Source: CBDFGN01 sp965247065 (GTDB taxonomy: Bacteria > Bacteroidota > Bacteroidia > Cytophagales > Cyclobacteriaceae). From it: 64,000 nt of DNA. Below are positions 26,523 through 36,550 of this stretch, in pieces (the stretch's first letter is position 1; every line of letters starts with the position of its first letter). The translations under genes and the position numbers were made by a program. The notes beneath the pieces were generated by a model. It worked only from the letters and a program-made list of their open reading frames with translations, was not told the origin of the DNA and searched no databases. The stretch lies in contig CBDFGN010000005.1 of the NCBI GenBank assembly GCA_965247065.1, positions 558,001-622,000 on the forward strand, given 5' to 3'.

Positions 26523-27755
26523 ATGCCGGTAAAAACACCTTTTTTCCCTCGTACCGAAGCCCTCTGCACCAGCATGAAATGGAAAGAATGGGCAGGCTAC
26601 TATGCAGCAAGCTCATACCATACCCCACATGATTCGGAGTATTTCGCTTTTCGGAATGCTGCAGGTTTGCTTGATGTAACTCCTTTATTCAAATATCAGG
26701 TTAAGGGTCGCGATGCGGCGGCGTTTTTATCCAGGCTCATGGTCAAGGACATACGCAAGTTAAAGGTCGGAAGGGTTGCCTATTGCTGCTGGTGCACCCA
26801 TGAGGGCAAGGTGGTGGATGACGGTACTGTAATGCGCTACGGTGAGAATGACTTTTTTGTCACCTCGGCAGATCCTTGTTTTTCGTGGTTCAGCCGATTT
26901 ACCAGAGGCTTTGACGTTGTTGTCGACGATGTTTCCGAGAGCGTAGCAGCTTTGGCCCTTCAGGGACCGAGTTCAAGGGAGATACTAAGGCAACTAGCGG
27001 ATACGAATGTCGATCAACTGAAATTCTTCGATACCATACCGGCCGGCATCGAAGGGTTTAGAGCTAATATTTCTAGAACCGGATATACCGGGGATCTCGG
27101 ATATGAGATATGGGTAAAGAACGATCATGCCCTGCAGCTCTGGGATGCATTGATGCGGGAGGGCATCAGTTACAACATTCGACCTGCCGGTTTGGATGCA
27201 CTGGACATTACCCGGGTGGAAGCCGGGCTGATCCTCAAGAACGTAGACTATTATAATGCCTTGCATGTTCTAATAGAGGATAGAAAGTCCTCTCCTTTCG
27301 AAATCTCTCTTGGATGGATGGTTGATTTGGACAGGGAGCCCTTTAATGGACAAAAGGCCCTGAGGATCGAGCATCGACAAGGCTCTCAATGGAGTCTGGT
27401 CGGGTTAGATATCAATTGGCCTGAAATTGAAGAACTGTATGGGCGATACGGGTTGCCACCGGAAATACCTGGGCTTGCCTGGCGTGATTCGATTCCAGTT
27501 TATTCTTCCCGCAGTAGGAAAGTTCAGGCTGGATATGCGACAAGCGGTAGTTGGTCTCCAATCTTAAAGAAAAACATTGCAATTGCCACCATCAGGAAAG
27601 AACATGCTGAACTGGGATCCCAGCTTCAAATTGAAATCACTGTGGAGCACAAGAGATATACCGTTACTGCCATCGTTTGCAAAACACAGTTCTTTAACCC
27701 CCTACGCAAGGTTTCGAACCCAAAACTGCCAGAGAGCAATGAGCCAAATATATGA
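26523..27755 (+). CDS. GcvT-like aminomethyltransferase family protein
   Basis: A 410-residue protein of the folate-dependent aminomethyltransferase (GcvT) fold. Features are AGLLDVTPLFKYQVKGRDAA, ALQGPSSREILRQL, ISRTGYTGDLGYEIWV and RPAGLDALDITRVEAGL, the last two being the classic GcvT substrate/folate region. It is longer than GcvT of the glycine-cleavage system and no gcvH or gcvP is nearby; instead its 3' end overlaps an FAD oxidoreductase gene by 17 bases. That coupling suggests a demethylating pair in which the flavoprotein oxidises an N-methyl compound and the C1 unit is passed to tetrahydrofolate. This is inference; the substrate is unknown. Confidence 0.82.
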   Translation: MPVKTPFFPRTEALCTSMKWKEWAGYYAASSYHTPHDSEYFAFRNAAGLLDVTPLFKYQVKGRDAAAFLSRLMVKDIRKLKVGRVAYCCWCTHEGKVVDDGTVMRYGENDFFVTSADPCFSWFSRFTRGFDVVVDDVSESVAALALQGPSSREILRQLADTNVDQLKFFDTIPAGIEGFRANISRTGYTGDLGYEIWVKNDHALQLWDALMREGISYNIRPAGLDALDITRVEAGLILKNVDYYNALHVLIEDRKSSPFEISLGWMVDLDREPFNGQKALRIEHRQGSQWSLVGLDINWPEIEELYGRYGLPPEIPGLAWRDSIPVYSSRSRKVQAGYATSGSWSPILKKNIAIATIRKEHAELGSQLQIEITVEHKRYTVTAIVCKTQFFNPLRKVSNPKLPESNEPNI

Positions 27756-29328
27756 TGGTATCATAATTGGTGGGGGTCACAACGGGCTGATCTGCGCCGC
27801 ATACTTAGCCAAGGCCGGCAGGAAGGTGTTGGTCTTGGAAAAGCGGCATGTTCTGGGTGGGGCGGCGGTTTCTGAAGAGCTATACCCCGGCTTCACGTTC
27901 TCCGTGGCCTCCTCCGTGGTCAGCCTTTTTAGACCGCACATAATTAGGGAGCTGGAGCTGGCCAAACATGGATATGAGGTCGTACCAATGGATTGCTCCT
28001 TTTTGCCATTGCCTGATGGCAATTCTCTCGCCCGTTGGGCGGATCCCAGTCGTTCCCGGCGCGAGATATCCAGGTTCAGTAGGAAGGATGCCGAAGTCTA
28101 TCCCGAATTCGGCAAGGTGATGACTCAAATGGGAAAACTTGCCAAGGCCGTTATTGACCATCCGGCCCCTGATATCTCATCCATTCATCCCGAGGAAGTA
28201 GGCAACCTGTTCCGACTGGGCAAAGCTTTTAAGCATCTTGACGGGGAGCTGTTCGATTTGAACCTTAAGCTGTTGACGATGAGCGCCCTGGATTTTCTGG
28301 ATTTGTGGTTTGAGTCGGAAACTTTGAAGGCCCCGATGGCAGTAAGTGGAATTATCGGCACGTTCCAGGGAATCAGGTCGCCAGGAACAGCGTATGTTCT
28401 ACTGCACCATTATATGGGCCAGTTGGATGGAGTTTTTCGTTCCTGGGGGTTTTCTAAAGGTGGTACGGGAGGAGTCAGTCAGGCGTGCGCCAATTCGGCG
28501 AGAGCCCACGGCGCGGAAATTCGAACCGAGGTGATGGTCCAGAGGGCAATTATTAAGAATGGTAGGGCCGAGGGTGTGGTTTTGGAGAACGGCGACGAGT
28601 TGATTTCTAAGGTAGTGGTGTCCAATCTAGATCCGAACCGAACCTACCTGAAGATGATCGGAGAGCCGCATCTTGAGCAGGATGTGGTGGAAGGAATTAA
28701 GAGGTTTCGTTTACGAGGCAGCTCGGGAAAAGTAAATCTGGCCCTGGATAGGGTTCCTGAGTTTAGTAGTAGAACCGGAGATGGCGATCATATTCGGGGT
28801 GACATCGCAATAGCACCCGGTGTCGATTATTTGGAAAAGGCGTTCGATCAGGCCAAGTACGGGCAGTTTTCGAAAAGGCCCTATATCAATGCGGTAATTC
28901 CGTCATTGACCGATCCAACGGTTGCACCGCCAGGAAAACACATCCTTTCCTGCTTTGTTCAATACGCCCCCTATCATATCGAGCAGGGGCCAGAAAACTG
29001 GCCTCAGTACCGGGAGGCGTTCGGCGATACGGTAGTTGATACCATGGCCGAGTATATCCCTGGATTGAAAGACATGATACTTTACCGCCAGGTTCTAACT
29101 CCGTGGGACTTGGAGGAGCAGATGGGTCTTACCGAGGGAAATATATTTCAAGGAGAATTAAGCCTTGAGCAGCTCCTTTTCCAACGCCCAGTTGCCGGAT
29201 ACGCGAAGTACAAAACGGCCATTCCCAATATTTGGATGTGCGGTTCAGGAACTCATCCGGGCGGGGGCATTATGGGCGCTGGCGGAGAGCTATGTGCCAA
29301 AACGATGCTCGCCTCAAAAGCGATTTGA
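27739..29328 (+). CDS. NAD(P)/FAD-dependent oxidoreductase (PYROXD2/phytoene-desaturase-like)
   Basis: A 529-residue flavoprotein. The N-terminal dinucleotide-binding motif IIIGGGHNGLICAAYLAKAG is followed by VLEKRHVLGGAA, and the C terminus has the FAD-contacting MCGSGTHPGGGIMGAGG. These are typical of the phytoene-desaturase/PYROXD2 group. The start is ATG at 27739, inside the end of the GcvT-like gene (17-base overlap). A paralogue, broken, follows 9 bases downstream. The substrate is unknown; carotenoid desaturation is unlikely given the GcvT-like partner and lack of crt genes. Confidence 0.87.
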   Translation: MSQIYDGIIIGGGHNGLICAAYLAKAGRKVLVLEKRHVLGGAAVSEELYPGFTFSVASSVVSLFRPHIIRELELAKHGYEVVPMDCSFLPLPDGNSLARWADPSRSRREISRFSRKDAEVYPEFGKVMTQMGKLAKAVIDHPAPDISSIHPEEVGNLFRLGKAFKHLDGELFDLNLKLLTMSALDFLDLWFESETLKAPMAVSGIIGTFQGIRSPGTAYVLLHHYMGQLDGVFRSWGFSKGGTGGVSQACANSARAHGAEIRTEVMVQRAIIKNGRAEGVVLENGDELISKVVVSNLDPNRTYLKMIGEPHLEQDVVEGIKRFRLRGSSGKVNLALDRVPEFSSRTGDGDHIRGDIAIAPGVDYLEKAFDQAKYGQFSKRPYINAVIPSLTDPTVAPPGKHILSCFVQYAPYHIEQGPENWPQYREAFGDTVVDTMAEYIPGLKDMILYRQVLTPWDLEEQMGLTEGNIFQGELSLEQLLFQRPVAGYAKYKTAIPNIWMCGSGTHPGGGIMGAGGELCAKTMLASKAI

Positions 29329-29337
29329 TACTCTGTC

Positions 29338-30893
29338 ATGAAGGCCAACTACGATATGATCATTATTGGGGGTGGGCATAACGGGCTAACGATAGCCGCC
29401 CTTTTGGCGAAGATGCGCAAGAAGGTTTTGGTTCTGGAAAAAAGGTCAGTTCTGGGAGGTGTGGGGCAGGAGAAGAGTTTCATCCTGGTTATTGCACGAA
29501 CGGTCTCCTGCATGATACCAGCAATGTAAGATTGGGTCTTCTTCGACCTCTTCAACTGGAAAAGTACGGTCTGAGGTTTTCAGGGAACCGTGGTTCAGTA
29601 GCTTTCCTGTCTAATGTCGGTCCCGGGATATGGTGCCCATCTGATACGACCGAAGCGATAGAGCATATCTCGAAGTTTTCCCAATCCGATGCGCAGGCCT
29701 ACCTGGATTATCGGAATTTCATAAGCAAGGTCCGCCCATTCTTTGAGGGCCTGACCGACAAAATGCCTACTGACCTAAGCAATTTGGGACTCAAAGAAAC
29801 CTAGGCTCTGATCAAAAGCGGTTTGGGCTTAAGACGGCTGGGCAACAAAACAATGATGGAACTACTAAAAGTTGCTCCGATGAGTGTATCGGACTTCCTT
29901 GGGGATAGGTTTGAGACTGATTTACTCAAGGCGGGTCTGGCCGCTCCAGCCCTTTATGGGTCTTTCACCGGACCGCGTTCGTCTTATACGACGCTGAATC
30001 TGTTGTTATGGGAAATGGCGGCGAAAGAAAGAATTGCCGGAGGCCCTCAAGCCTTAGTGTCTGCTTTGGAGAAGTCGGCCCGAGATTTGGGAACGGAAAT
30101 AAGAACCGAAACTCCTGTAGAGAGGATCCTATTGGACAGTTCCGGCCGGGTCAAGGGCATAAAGATTGCCGGAGGTTCTGAAGAGTCCGCCCCCATTGTG
30201 GCCGCTTCTTGCACCCCTCAAACAACCTTTTTGAAACTTATGAACCCCCGTCATATCGAATCACCCTTAGAGCAGGGAATCCTTCACCTTCGCTCTCGTG
30301 GAACCACGGCCAAAGTGAACTTAGCGATCTCCGGCAGGTTGAGATTTAATATCGCATCAACTGAGTCCTTGGAATTAGCAAGGACCGGCAATTCTTTAAC
30401 TGAAATGGAAAAGGCATTTGATGCTGTCAAGTACAAAAGGGTATCGCTGCGCCCCCTACTTGATATTCATATACCAACATTTTCCAACCGAGAACTTGCG
30501 CCGAAAGGACATAGCGTAGTCTCTATCCTGGTTCATTATGTCCCTTACAATTTGGAGGGAGGCTGGACCGAACTCAGTAGGCGATCCTTAGGTGACTGTG
30601 TGATCAATACCCTTGAACAGCATGTTCCGAATCTAACCGAATCTATTGTAGGCAGCGAAGTCCTTACACCGGAGGATTTGGAAAAGCGATACGGCCTTAC
30701 CGAGGGACACATTTTCCACGGCGAGCATGCTGTGGACCAGTTGGTTTCCCGGCCCGTTCCTTCCTGCCGCAGCTATTCAACTCCCATTAAGGGTCTGTTT
30801 TTGTGCGGAAGCGGTTCGCACCCTGGAGGTGGAATCACCTGCGGACCGGGAGCCCTGGCTGCCAAAGCGATATTGGATGGACTGGTTTCCTAA
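29338..30893 (+). pseudogene. Second PYROXD2-like FAD oxidoreductase, broken
   Basis: A paralogue of the preceding gene: it starts MIIIGGGHNGLTIAALLAK and ends LCGSGSHPGGGITCGPGA. Two lesions are visible. Near 29464 one base is missing in a GGGG run, so that after VLGGVG the reading shifts away from the expected GEEFHPGYCTNGLL. At 29802-29804 there is an in-frame TAG between GLKET and ALIKSG, in the restored frame. The rest, 29823-30893, is open and well conserved. Two independent lesions in one gene make real inactivation more likely than error. Confidence 0.88.
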
Positions 30894-30910
30894 CCGGCAT
30901 CCATGGAAAT

Positions 30911-31636
30911 CTAATCCAGGCGCCTCAGGTTTCCACTTCCGGCAATGTTACTATAGACCCTTTCCGGATCTCCCCGATAGTATACGTTTCCGCTGCCGCT
31001 GACATCCACTTCCAAGCGCTCAGCCACTTCCACGCGACAATTTCCCGAACCACTAATCTTTATCTTGCACTCCTTGGTTCTCAGTGCCTCAGCCTTTAAT
31101 TGCCCTGAGCCACTGATAGTAATTCGATTCGAACCTGCTTTGCCGCTGAGGACAATTTGCCCTGATCCGGAAATTTTAGATTCCATTTCGTCTGCTTCAG
31201 CTTCTAATTCAACATCCCCTGAGCCAGTGATTTTAAGTTTGAGATTATCAGTCTTAATAGGTCCATCACTTCGGATCTCACCGGATCCTCCCACGGCAAG
31301 CTTATCAACTTCAGGAACCGTAATATATATAGTGACCCTACCCAGATTATTGTTCCCGCCTCCGCCTTTAAACATTTCAATTACTAACTCGTCGTCTCTG
31401 ACCCGGGTGTCTATCCGCTCAAGATCCTTGGCATCACCCTCCAGGCGTACCGACTGCGGAGAGCCCTGCTTAACAACGACATTGGCCGATATGCCTAACG
31501 AAATTGCCGAAAATGAGGGTAGATCTCTGGTCTCTGCGGAACGACTATAGGCCAAAGAGTGAAGAAACAACAGGCCTAGGGCAACTGCTTTAAATGGTGC
31601 ATTCAAGCTGGGCATATTTCGCATTTGGATTTTCAT
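30911..31636 (-). CDS. GIN-domain (DUF2807) exported protein
   Basis: A 241-residue protein with a signal peptide (FKAVALGLLFLHSLAYS). The mature part is a DUF2807/GIN head domain: repeated glycine-serine turns in the pattern x-[IV]-SGSG (KLAVGGSGEIRSDG, LKITGSGDVELEA, SKISGSGQIVLSG, ITISGSGQLKAEA, IKISGSGNCRVEV, DVSGSGNVYYRG, NIAGSGNLRR), predicting a right-handed beta-solenoid. Such proteins are abundant in Bacteroidota envelopes; their function is not established. It converges with the broken oxidoreductase gene. Confidence 0.9.
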   Translation of the reverse strand: MKIQMRNMPSLNAPFKAVALGLLFLHSLAYSRSAETRDLPSFSAISLGISANVVVKQGSPQSVRLEGDAKDLERIDTRVRDDELVIEMFKGGGGNNNLGRVTIYITVPEVDKLAVGGSGEIRSDGPIKTDNLKLKITGSGDVELEAEADEMESKISGSGQIVLSGKAGSNRITISGSGQLKAEALRTKECKIKISGSGNCRVEVAERLEVDVSGSGNVYYRGDPERVYSNIAGSGNLRRLD

Positions 31637-31837
31637 TTGGGAATCTATTAAAAGACTAGAAAAGGCGGAGAAGGTTGCACCGGGCTCAGATGTTTTTTTG
31701 AAATGCGAGTTGCGGACCCCGGTAGCCAGGGGAGGACGCTTAATAATTCGGTCATTTACGGTTTTTCATATTGCCGTTAAAGGGATGTATAGCCACCAGC
31801 CATTTGAGCCCCCATTAGCCATAATCAAAAAAATCTT

Positions 31838-31845
31838 TAAGTTTG
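31838..31845 (+). promoter_or_regulatory. Candidate -7 element TAAGTTTG before nhaC
   Basis: TAAGTTTG matches TANNTTTG and lies 45 bases before the start codon. The -33 region reads TTAG at the correct distance, only a partial match. Confidence 0.4.
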
Positions 31846-31890
31846 GCAAACTCTAAAGCTAAATCTGGAAGGACAAACGATCCATAATCC

Positions 31891-33384
31891 ATGACAGGTG
31901 ATTCACGCCGGCCAACTCTCTTAGAGGCTCTGATTCCGATCATCTTTCTGGTCGTTATTTTGAGCTACAACGTCATTTTCGTATTCAAGACGAACTCCCT
32001 GGATGGCTCCAACCAGATCATTTTGCTGTTGTCTTCTGGGGTAGCGGCTGTCATTGGGCTTCGAATTGGCAGGTCCTGGAAGCAAATGCAGGATGGAATG
32101 GTCAAGAGCATCAGCTCGGCTATGGCCTCAATTCTAATACTATTATTGATTGGCTCCTTAGCCGGTACCTGGTTACTCGGTGGTATAGTTCCGGTAATGA
32201 TCTATTATGGTCTGAAGATCCTGAATCCAACGATTTTCTTATTTGCCGCTTGCGTGGTATGCGCGATCGTTTCGGTGGCAACTGGTAGCAGTTGGTCAAC
32301 CATCGCGACCATTGGCATAGCCTTGTTGGGAATTGGAAAGGCCTTGGGCCTATCTGAAGGCCTGATAGCTGGAGCCATCATTTCAGGCGCCTATTTCGGG
32401 GATAAGATGTCACCGTTATCCGATACCACCAATTTGGCCCCGGCAATGGCGGGGACCGACTTATTTACCCACATCCGATACATGGCATTGACCACTGTCC
32501 CAACGATTTCCGTTACATTGGCGATTTTTCTCGTAATTGGCTTTTCAATTGACGCCCAGGGCAACACCCAGGATGTTCAGGAGGTTTTAGCCGCCATTCA
32601 GGATAAATTTTACGTCACACCCATTCTTTTTTTGGTTCCAGCTGCGGTCATCATAATGATCGTCAGAAAGGTAGCCGCGATTCCTGCATTACTGGTGGGT
32701 ACTCTTTTGGGAGGGGTCATGGCGGTTATCTTCCAACCTCAAATTATTACTGAGATCTCCGGAACCCAAAGTAATTACTTCAGGTCATCATTTATTGCGA
32801 TTATGAAGTCAATGTATGGTTCGATAGAGGTTGTAACGGCTAGTGAACAGGTGAATAGTTTATTGGCAACCAGCGGAATGGCCGGGATGTTAAACACAAT
32901 CTGGCTCATTATTTGTGCGATGATTTACGGTGGGGTGTTAGAAGCTTGCGGCATGCTACAACGGGTTGCTCACGAGGTAATTTCGAGGGCAAAGTCGACC
33001 GCCTCGTTGATCAGTTCTACCGTTGGAACTTGCGTTTTCTTCAATATTACTGCCTCGGACCAGTATATGGCAATTGTCGTCCCTGGTCGAATGTATTCGG
33101 AAACTTACAGGGAAAGAGGTTTAAGGCCTCAGAACCTGAGCAGAACACTTGAAGACTCCGGGACCGTAACTTCGGTTTTGATTCCCTGGAATACTTGCGG
33201 TGCTACCCAGGCATCGATTCTCGGAGTGGCCACCGGTGTTTATGCACCATTCTGCTTCTTCAATATCATTAGCCCGGTTATGACCATCATCTTTGCAGTT
33301 TTTAATATAAAAATCGCCCGATACGATGCGGAACCAGCAGAAGCCGTGAACCAGGGTATGCCAGGAAATGAACCAAATCAATAG
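31891..33384 (+). CDS. nhaC: Na+/H+ antiporter, NhaC family
   Basis: A 497-residue, about 12-helix inner-membrane antiporter. The NhaC core is clear: ATGSSWSTIATIGIALLGIG, ISGAYFGDKMSPLSDTTNLA with its charged membrane residues, and near the C terminus DSGTVTSVLIPWNTCG. It would export Na+ in exchange for protons, fitting a marine or saline habitat. The last 17 bases overlap the start of the exonuclease gene. No regulatory gene is adjacent. Confidence 0.93.
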   Translation: MTGDSRRPTLLEALIPIIFLVVILSYNVIFVFKTNSLDGSNQIILLLSSGVAAVIGLRIGRSWKQMQDGMVKSISSAMASILILLLIGSLAGTWLLGGIVPVMIYYGLKILNPTIFLFAACVVCAIVSVATGSSWSTIATIGIALLGIGKALGLSEGLIAGAIISGAYFGDKMSPLSDTTNLAPAMAGTDLFTHIRYMALTTVPTISVTLAIFLVIGFSIDAQGNTQDVQEVLAAIQDKFYVTPILFLVPAAVIIMIVRKVAAIPALLVGTLLGGVMAVIFQPQIITEISGTQSNYFRSSFIAIMKSMYGSIEVVTASEQVNSLLATSGMAGMLNTIWLIICAMIYGGVLEACGMLQRVAHEVISRAKSTASLISSTVGTCVFFNITASDQYMAIVVPGRMYSETYRERGLRPQNLSRTLEDSGTVTSVLIPWNTCGATQASILGVATGVYAPFCFFNIISPVMTIIFAVFNIKIARYDAEPAEAVNQGMPGNEPNQ

Positions 33385-33931
33385 TACCTTTCCTCTGATT
33401 CAATTTTCAGGTAAAATCGACCTAATTACGACTGAGGATTCGGAAGAAAAGGCGTTAGCAGAACTATCCTCTGAATCCTTGATAGGCTTTGACACCGAAA
33501 CCAGGCCCACATTCAAGAGAGGTGATTTTCATCACGTAGCTTTGATTCAGCTATCCACAGATAACAAGGCATTCCTGTTTAGAATTAGCCGGTACGGTCT
33601 GAGTGAGGCCATGATCAAATTCATGGAAAACAAGGTGCAGACTAAGGTTGGGGTAGGGGTGAAGGACGATATTTCTGCCTTGCGAAAAATCCAAGACTTC
33701 GAGCCCCGGGCATTTATCGATTTGAGTTCTAAAGCTCAAGAGGTGGGTATCGTGAAAACGGGAGTAAGAAGTCTGACTAACCTGCTATTGGCAGCCCGAA
33801 TTTCTAAGAGTCAGCAAACTTCCAATTGGGAGCGAAATCAGTTGACCGAAAAACAAATGATATATGCGGCTACAGATGCCTGGATATGCCTTGAGCTCAA
33901 CCGGAAATTGGCTGAATATTTACCCTCCTAG
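33368..33931 (+). CDS. 3'-5' exonuclease domain protein (WRN/RNase D type)
   Basis: A 187-residue stand-alone DEDD-type exonuclease. ExoI is seen in IGFDTETRPTF, ExoII in VGVGVKDDISALRK and ExoIII in QMIYAATDAWICLEL with the catalytic Tyr and Asp. In the family it removes nucleotides from DNA or RNA 3' ends; there is no HRDC or helicase domain, so its substrate is uncertain. It starts inside the end of nhaC and its stop overlaps that of the converging YigZ gene. Confidence 0.9.
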   Translation: MNQINSTFPLIQFSGKIDLITTEDSEEKALAELSSESLIGFDTETRPTFKRGDFHHVALIQLSTDNKAFLFRISRYGLSEAMIKFMENKVQTKVGVGVKDDISALRKIQDFEPRAFIDLSSKAQEVGIVKTGVRSLTNLLLAARISKSQQTSNWERNQLTEKQMIYAATDAWICLELNRKLAEYLPS

Positions 33932-34545
33932 TTCCCTGACTTGGTTGAATCGGGCAATATCTCTATTTGGACCTCATTAAGACCGCTATGGATTTGATTG
34001 GCCAAGCTGGGCAAAACTCCAACTTCCATGTCGCACACTTCTTCAAAGGTTTGGTTTAGGATCTTTAGGTTCTGCTCTTTTATTAATCTCATGACCGGAT
34101 TCATTTTTTCATAAGGGAACTGGATCCTGAATTTTAGGTAAACCGGTTGGGTAATGATTCGATTCGCATCCAAAGCCAGAGATGCCGCGGTTCGATAGGC
34201 ATGAATCAAACCGCTGATGGCAAGCTTAACGCCTCCGAAATAACGTACCACCACGAGCAAAGCGTCCGATAATTCCCTGGAGCGGATTTGTCCCAAAATC
34301 GGGTCACCTGCTGAATGGTGGGGTTCCCCGTCGTCATGGGCCTTGCTGATCTCATTCTGCACCCCCAAAATATACCCATAGCAATGATGACGAGCGTCAT
34401 GATACTCTTTTTTTATTTGTGCAATAATTTCCCGGACTTCTTCCTGGTTGGAAACGGGAAAAGCAAATGCCAAAAACTTGCTGTTACGATCTTTGAAAAC
34501 GGCTTTGCTTTGCCTGGATATCGTACTGTAGCTGTCAGGTATCAT
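33928..34545 (-). CDS. YigZ/IMPACT family protein
   Basis: A 205-residue protein with the N-terminal UPF0029 signature: SKFLAFAFPVSNQEEV, DARHHCYGYIL, HDDGEPHHSAGDPIL and VVRYFGGVKL. The C-terminal part is the smaller DUF1949 domain. Relatives (eukaryotic IMPACT, bacterial YigZ) are linked to translation control, but the bacterial role is not well defined. It converges with the exonuclease gene with a 4-base overlap. Confidence 0.93.
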   Translation of the reverse strand: MIPDSYSTISRQSKAVFKDRNSKFLAFAFPVSNQEEVREIIAQIKKEYHDARHHCYGYILGVQNEISKAHDDGEPHHSAGDPILGQIRSRELSDALLVVVRYFGGVKLAISGLIHAYRTAASLALDANRIITQPVYLKFRIQFPYEKMNPVMRLIKEQNLKILNQTFEEVCDMEVGVLPSLANQIHSGLNEVQIEILPDSTKSGN

Positions 34546-34629
34546 GGCTACTGATCAGCAGGTGGTCTTGTAAAAACTCAAAATAGTTATTTTTGAAAAA
34601 CAAAACTGAAGAACTGACCGGATTATAAT

Positions 34630-35591
34630 ATGGAACAGGTTGCGATAAGTCCAAAGTCTTTTCTGGTTACTGAACCTCCCTCCGCTTTTGAGCTTGATTT
34701 CGAGCCTTTTTTCTACAACCTGCCCCAGTTTTTGGAACTCAGGACTAATATCAAGCCCTTGACATTTAGCATATGTTCTCCAGAGAACAAGGCAATAATG
34801 GCAGCAATAACCTTCCATGCAGACCGGGACTGGCGGTGAGCGGGGGGCTGGCCCCGTTTGGTTCTTTTGATCTCTCCAATAAAATTGACCAGAAGGAGAT
34901 GGAAGTCGCAATAAACAGCATCAAGCAGGAGCTGATAGGCCAATCGATATCCAAGATCCGTATTAGACACTATCCAACTTTATATTCTCCTACGTCCCAG
35001 TCTAAAATAGGACAATTGCTCACCTCCGCTGGTTTTGAAATTGTCCAATCTCATCTGAACCATCACCTGGAGACCAATCGGGAATATGAGCCTCAACTGC
35101 ATTCAATGGAGAAGAGAAAGCTTCAGGTAATGCTATCCATGGCACCGTCCTTTCGACAGGAAAATCTGAATCAATTGCCGTTGATTTATGAGTTCATCCT
35201 GTCTTGCCGGATGGAAAGAAGGCAAACGATGTCTTTAAAGCTAAGTGAATTACAAAAAATGGTGGAACAATTTCCAGCTCACTATTTATTATTTACGGCC
35301 AGAATTGAGGAGGAATTGGCCGCGGCCACAATCTGTGTAATAGTGTCACGAAGGATTATGTATAATTTTTATCCCGCATTTAAAAAGAAGTTCAACCGGA
35401 TCAGTCCGTTGGTTTACCTCATAGGTGAAATACATGGTTTCTGTCGCAGCCAGGGAATCGCGTTTCTGGACCTAGGAACATCCCAGGGATATGGAAAGTT
35501 AAATACCAGGCTCTCCCGCTTCAAAGATCGTTTAGGGGCAAGTACCTCTTTGAAATATACGTTCGAATGGTCGAGCGAAACGAGTGCCTAG
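34630..35591 (+). pseudogene. GNAT-like acyltransferase, frameshifted
   Basis: Two frames together make about 320 residues. The first, from ATG 34630, gives MEQVAISPKSFLVTEPP to FHADRDWR and stops at TGA 34837. The second continues with SGGLAPFGSFDLSNKID and runs to 35591, with SKIRIRHYPTLY and the C-terminal IAFLDLGTSQGYGKLNTRLS. One base is missing near 34830-34840. The C-terminal half resembles peptidoglycan-bridge/BioF2-like GNAT enzymes, but I am not sure of the subfamily. It precedes a glycosyltransferase by 9 bases, so a polysaccharide or glycolipid modification role is possible. Confidence 0.7.
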
Positions 35592-35600
35592 CCAAGGGCT

Positions 35601-36539
35601 ATGAGTGATCCCTTAGTTTCGGTTATATGCCTTTGCTTCAACCATGCGCGCTATGTTCGAGAAGCATTAGGCTCAATTCTGGTACAAACCTATCCAAATC
35701 TGGAGGTAATTGTTGTCGATGACGCAAGTTCTGATAGGAGCGTGGAGCAGATAAAGGAAGCACTCAGATCCCATCCGCAAATAAAGTTTTTGCAATTGAA
35801 AAAGAGTGTTGGTAATTGTAGCGCCTTTAACCGGGGGCTGGCTCAATCGACCGGTGAGTTTATAATTGATTTGGCTGCCGACGACATACTGTTACCGGAG
35901 CGAATCGCTACCCAGGTAAGGTTTTTTCAGCGGTTGGACCCGACTTATGGGGTTATTTTCTCTGATGCCATATATATCGGAGATGATGGGAACGAATTGG
36001 GTGGTCATTTTCATGGCCCCAATCAGAGGGTAAACCTCTCGGTTGTTCCAACTGGTGATATTTATAAAGAGGTGTTAGGTATGTATTTCATACCGACTCC
36101 GACTATGATGATCAGCCGACGAGTCCTGGAAGATTTAGATGGTTATGACGAGGAGTTGGCGTATGAGGATTTTGATTTTTGGGTAAGATCTTCGCGCAAA
36201 TACAAATACCAGTATCAGGACAAGATTCTGACCAAGATTAGAAAGACCCATGGGTCAATGTCCCAGATCCAAAATCTCCAGGCAGAGCAGTTTAGGTCGA
36301 CCTACAGGGTCTGTCAAAAGGCCCGCTTTCTGAATCAAACAGATGAAGAGGATGAAGCCTTGATCCAACGGCTCAAATACGAATTCAGACACGGTCTGAT
36401 CTGCGGCCATTGGAAAGAGTCCAAGTTGTTTTATTCGTTGATTAGCGAGGTTACTTCACTTGGATTCCTGTGGAAGTTTCTTTATCTGGTTGGGCCGCTG
36501 GTGGCAGCGATGAAAATGAATCGCCTGTTAAGGCGCTGA
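35601..36539 (+). CDS. Glycosyltransferase family 2
   Basis: A 312-residue GT-A fold transferase. It opens SVICLCFNHARYVREALGS and has the nucleotide-binding VIVVDDASSD and the acidic metal-binding region DLAADDILLPERIATQ. A C-terminal YDEELAYEDFDFWVR carries the likely catalytic base region. It would transfer a sugar from a nucleotide donor to a surface glycan acceptor. It forms a two-gene unit with the frameshifted acyltransferase upstream and converges with rsgA. Confidence 0.9.
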   Translation: MSDPLVSVICLCFNHARYVREALGSILVQTYPNLEVIVVDDASSDRSVEQIKEALRSHPQIKFLQLKKSVGNCSAFNRGLAQSTGEFIIDLAADDILLPERIATQVRFFQRLDPTYGVIFSDAIYIGDDGNELGGHFHGPNQRVNLSVVPTGDIYKEVLGMYFIPTPTMMISRRVLEDLDGYDEELAYEDFDFWVRSSRKYKYQYQDKILTKIRKTHGSMSQIQNLQAEQFRSTYRVCQKARFLNQTDEEDEALIQRLKYEFRHGLICGHWKESKLFYSLISEVTSLGFLWKFLYLVGPLVAAMKMNRLLRR

Positions 36540-36550
36540 AATCGCCGGAT

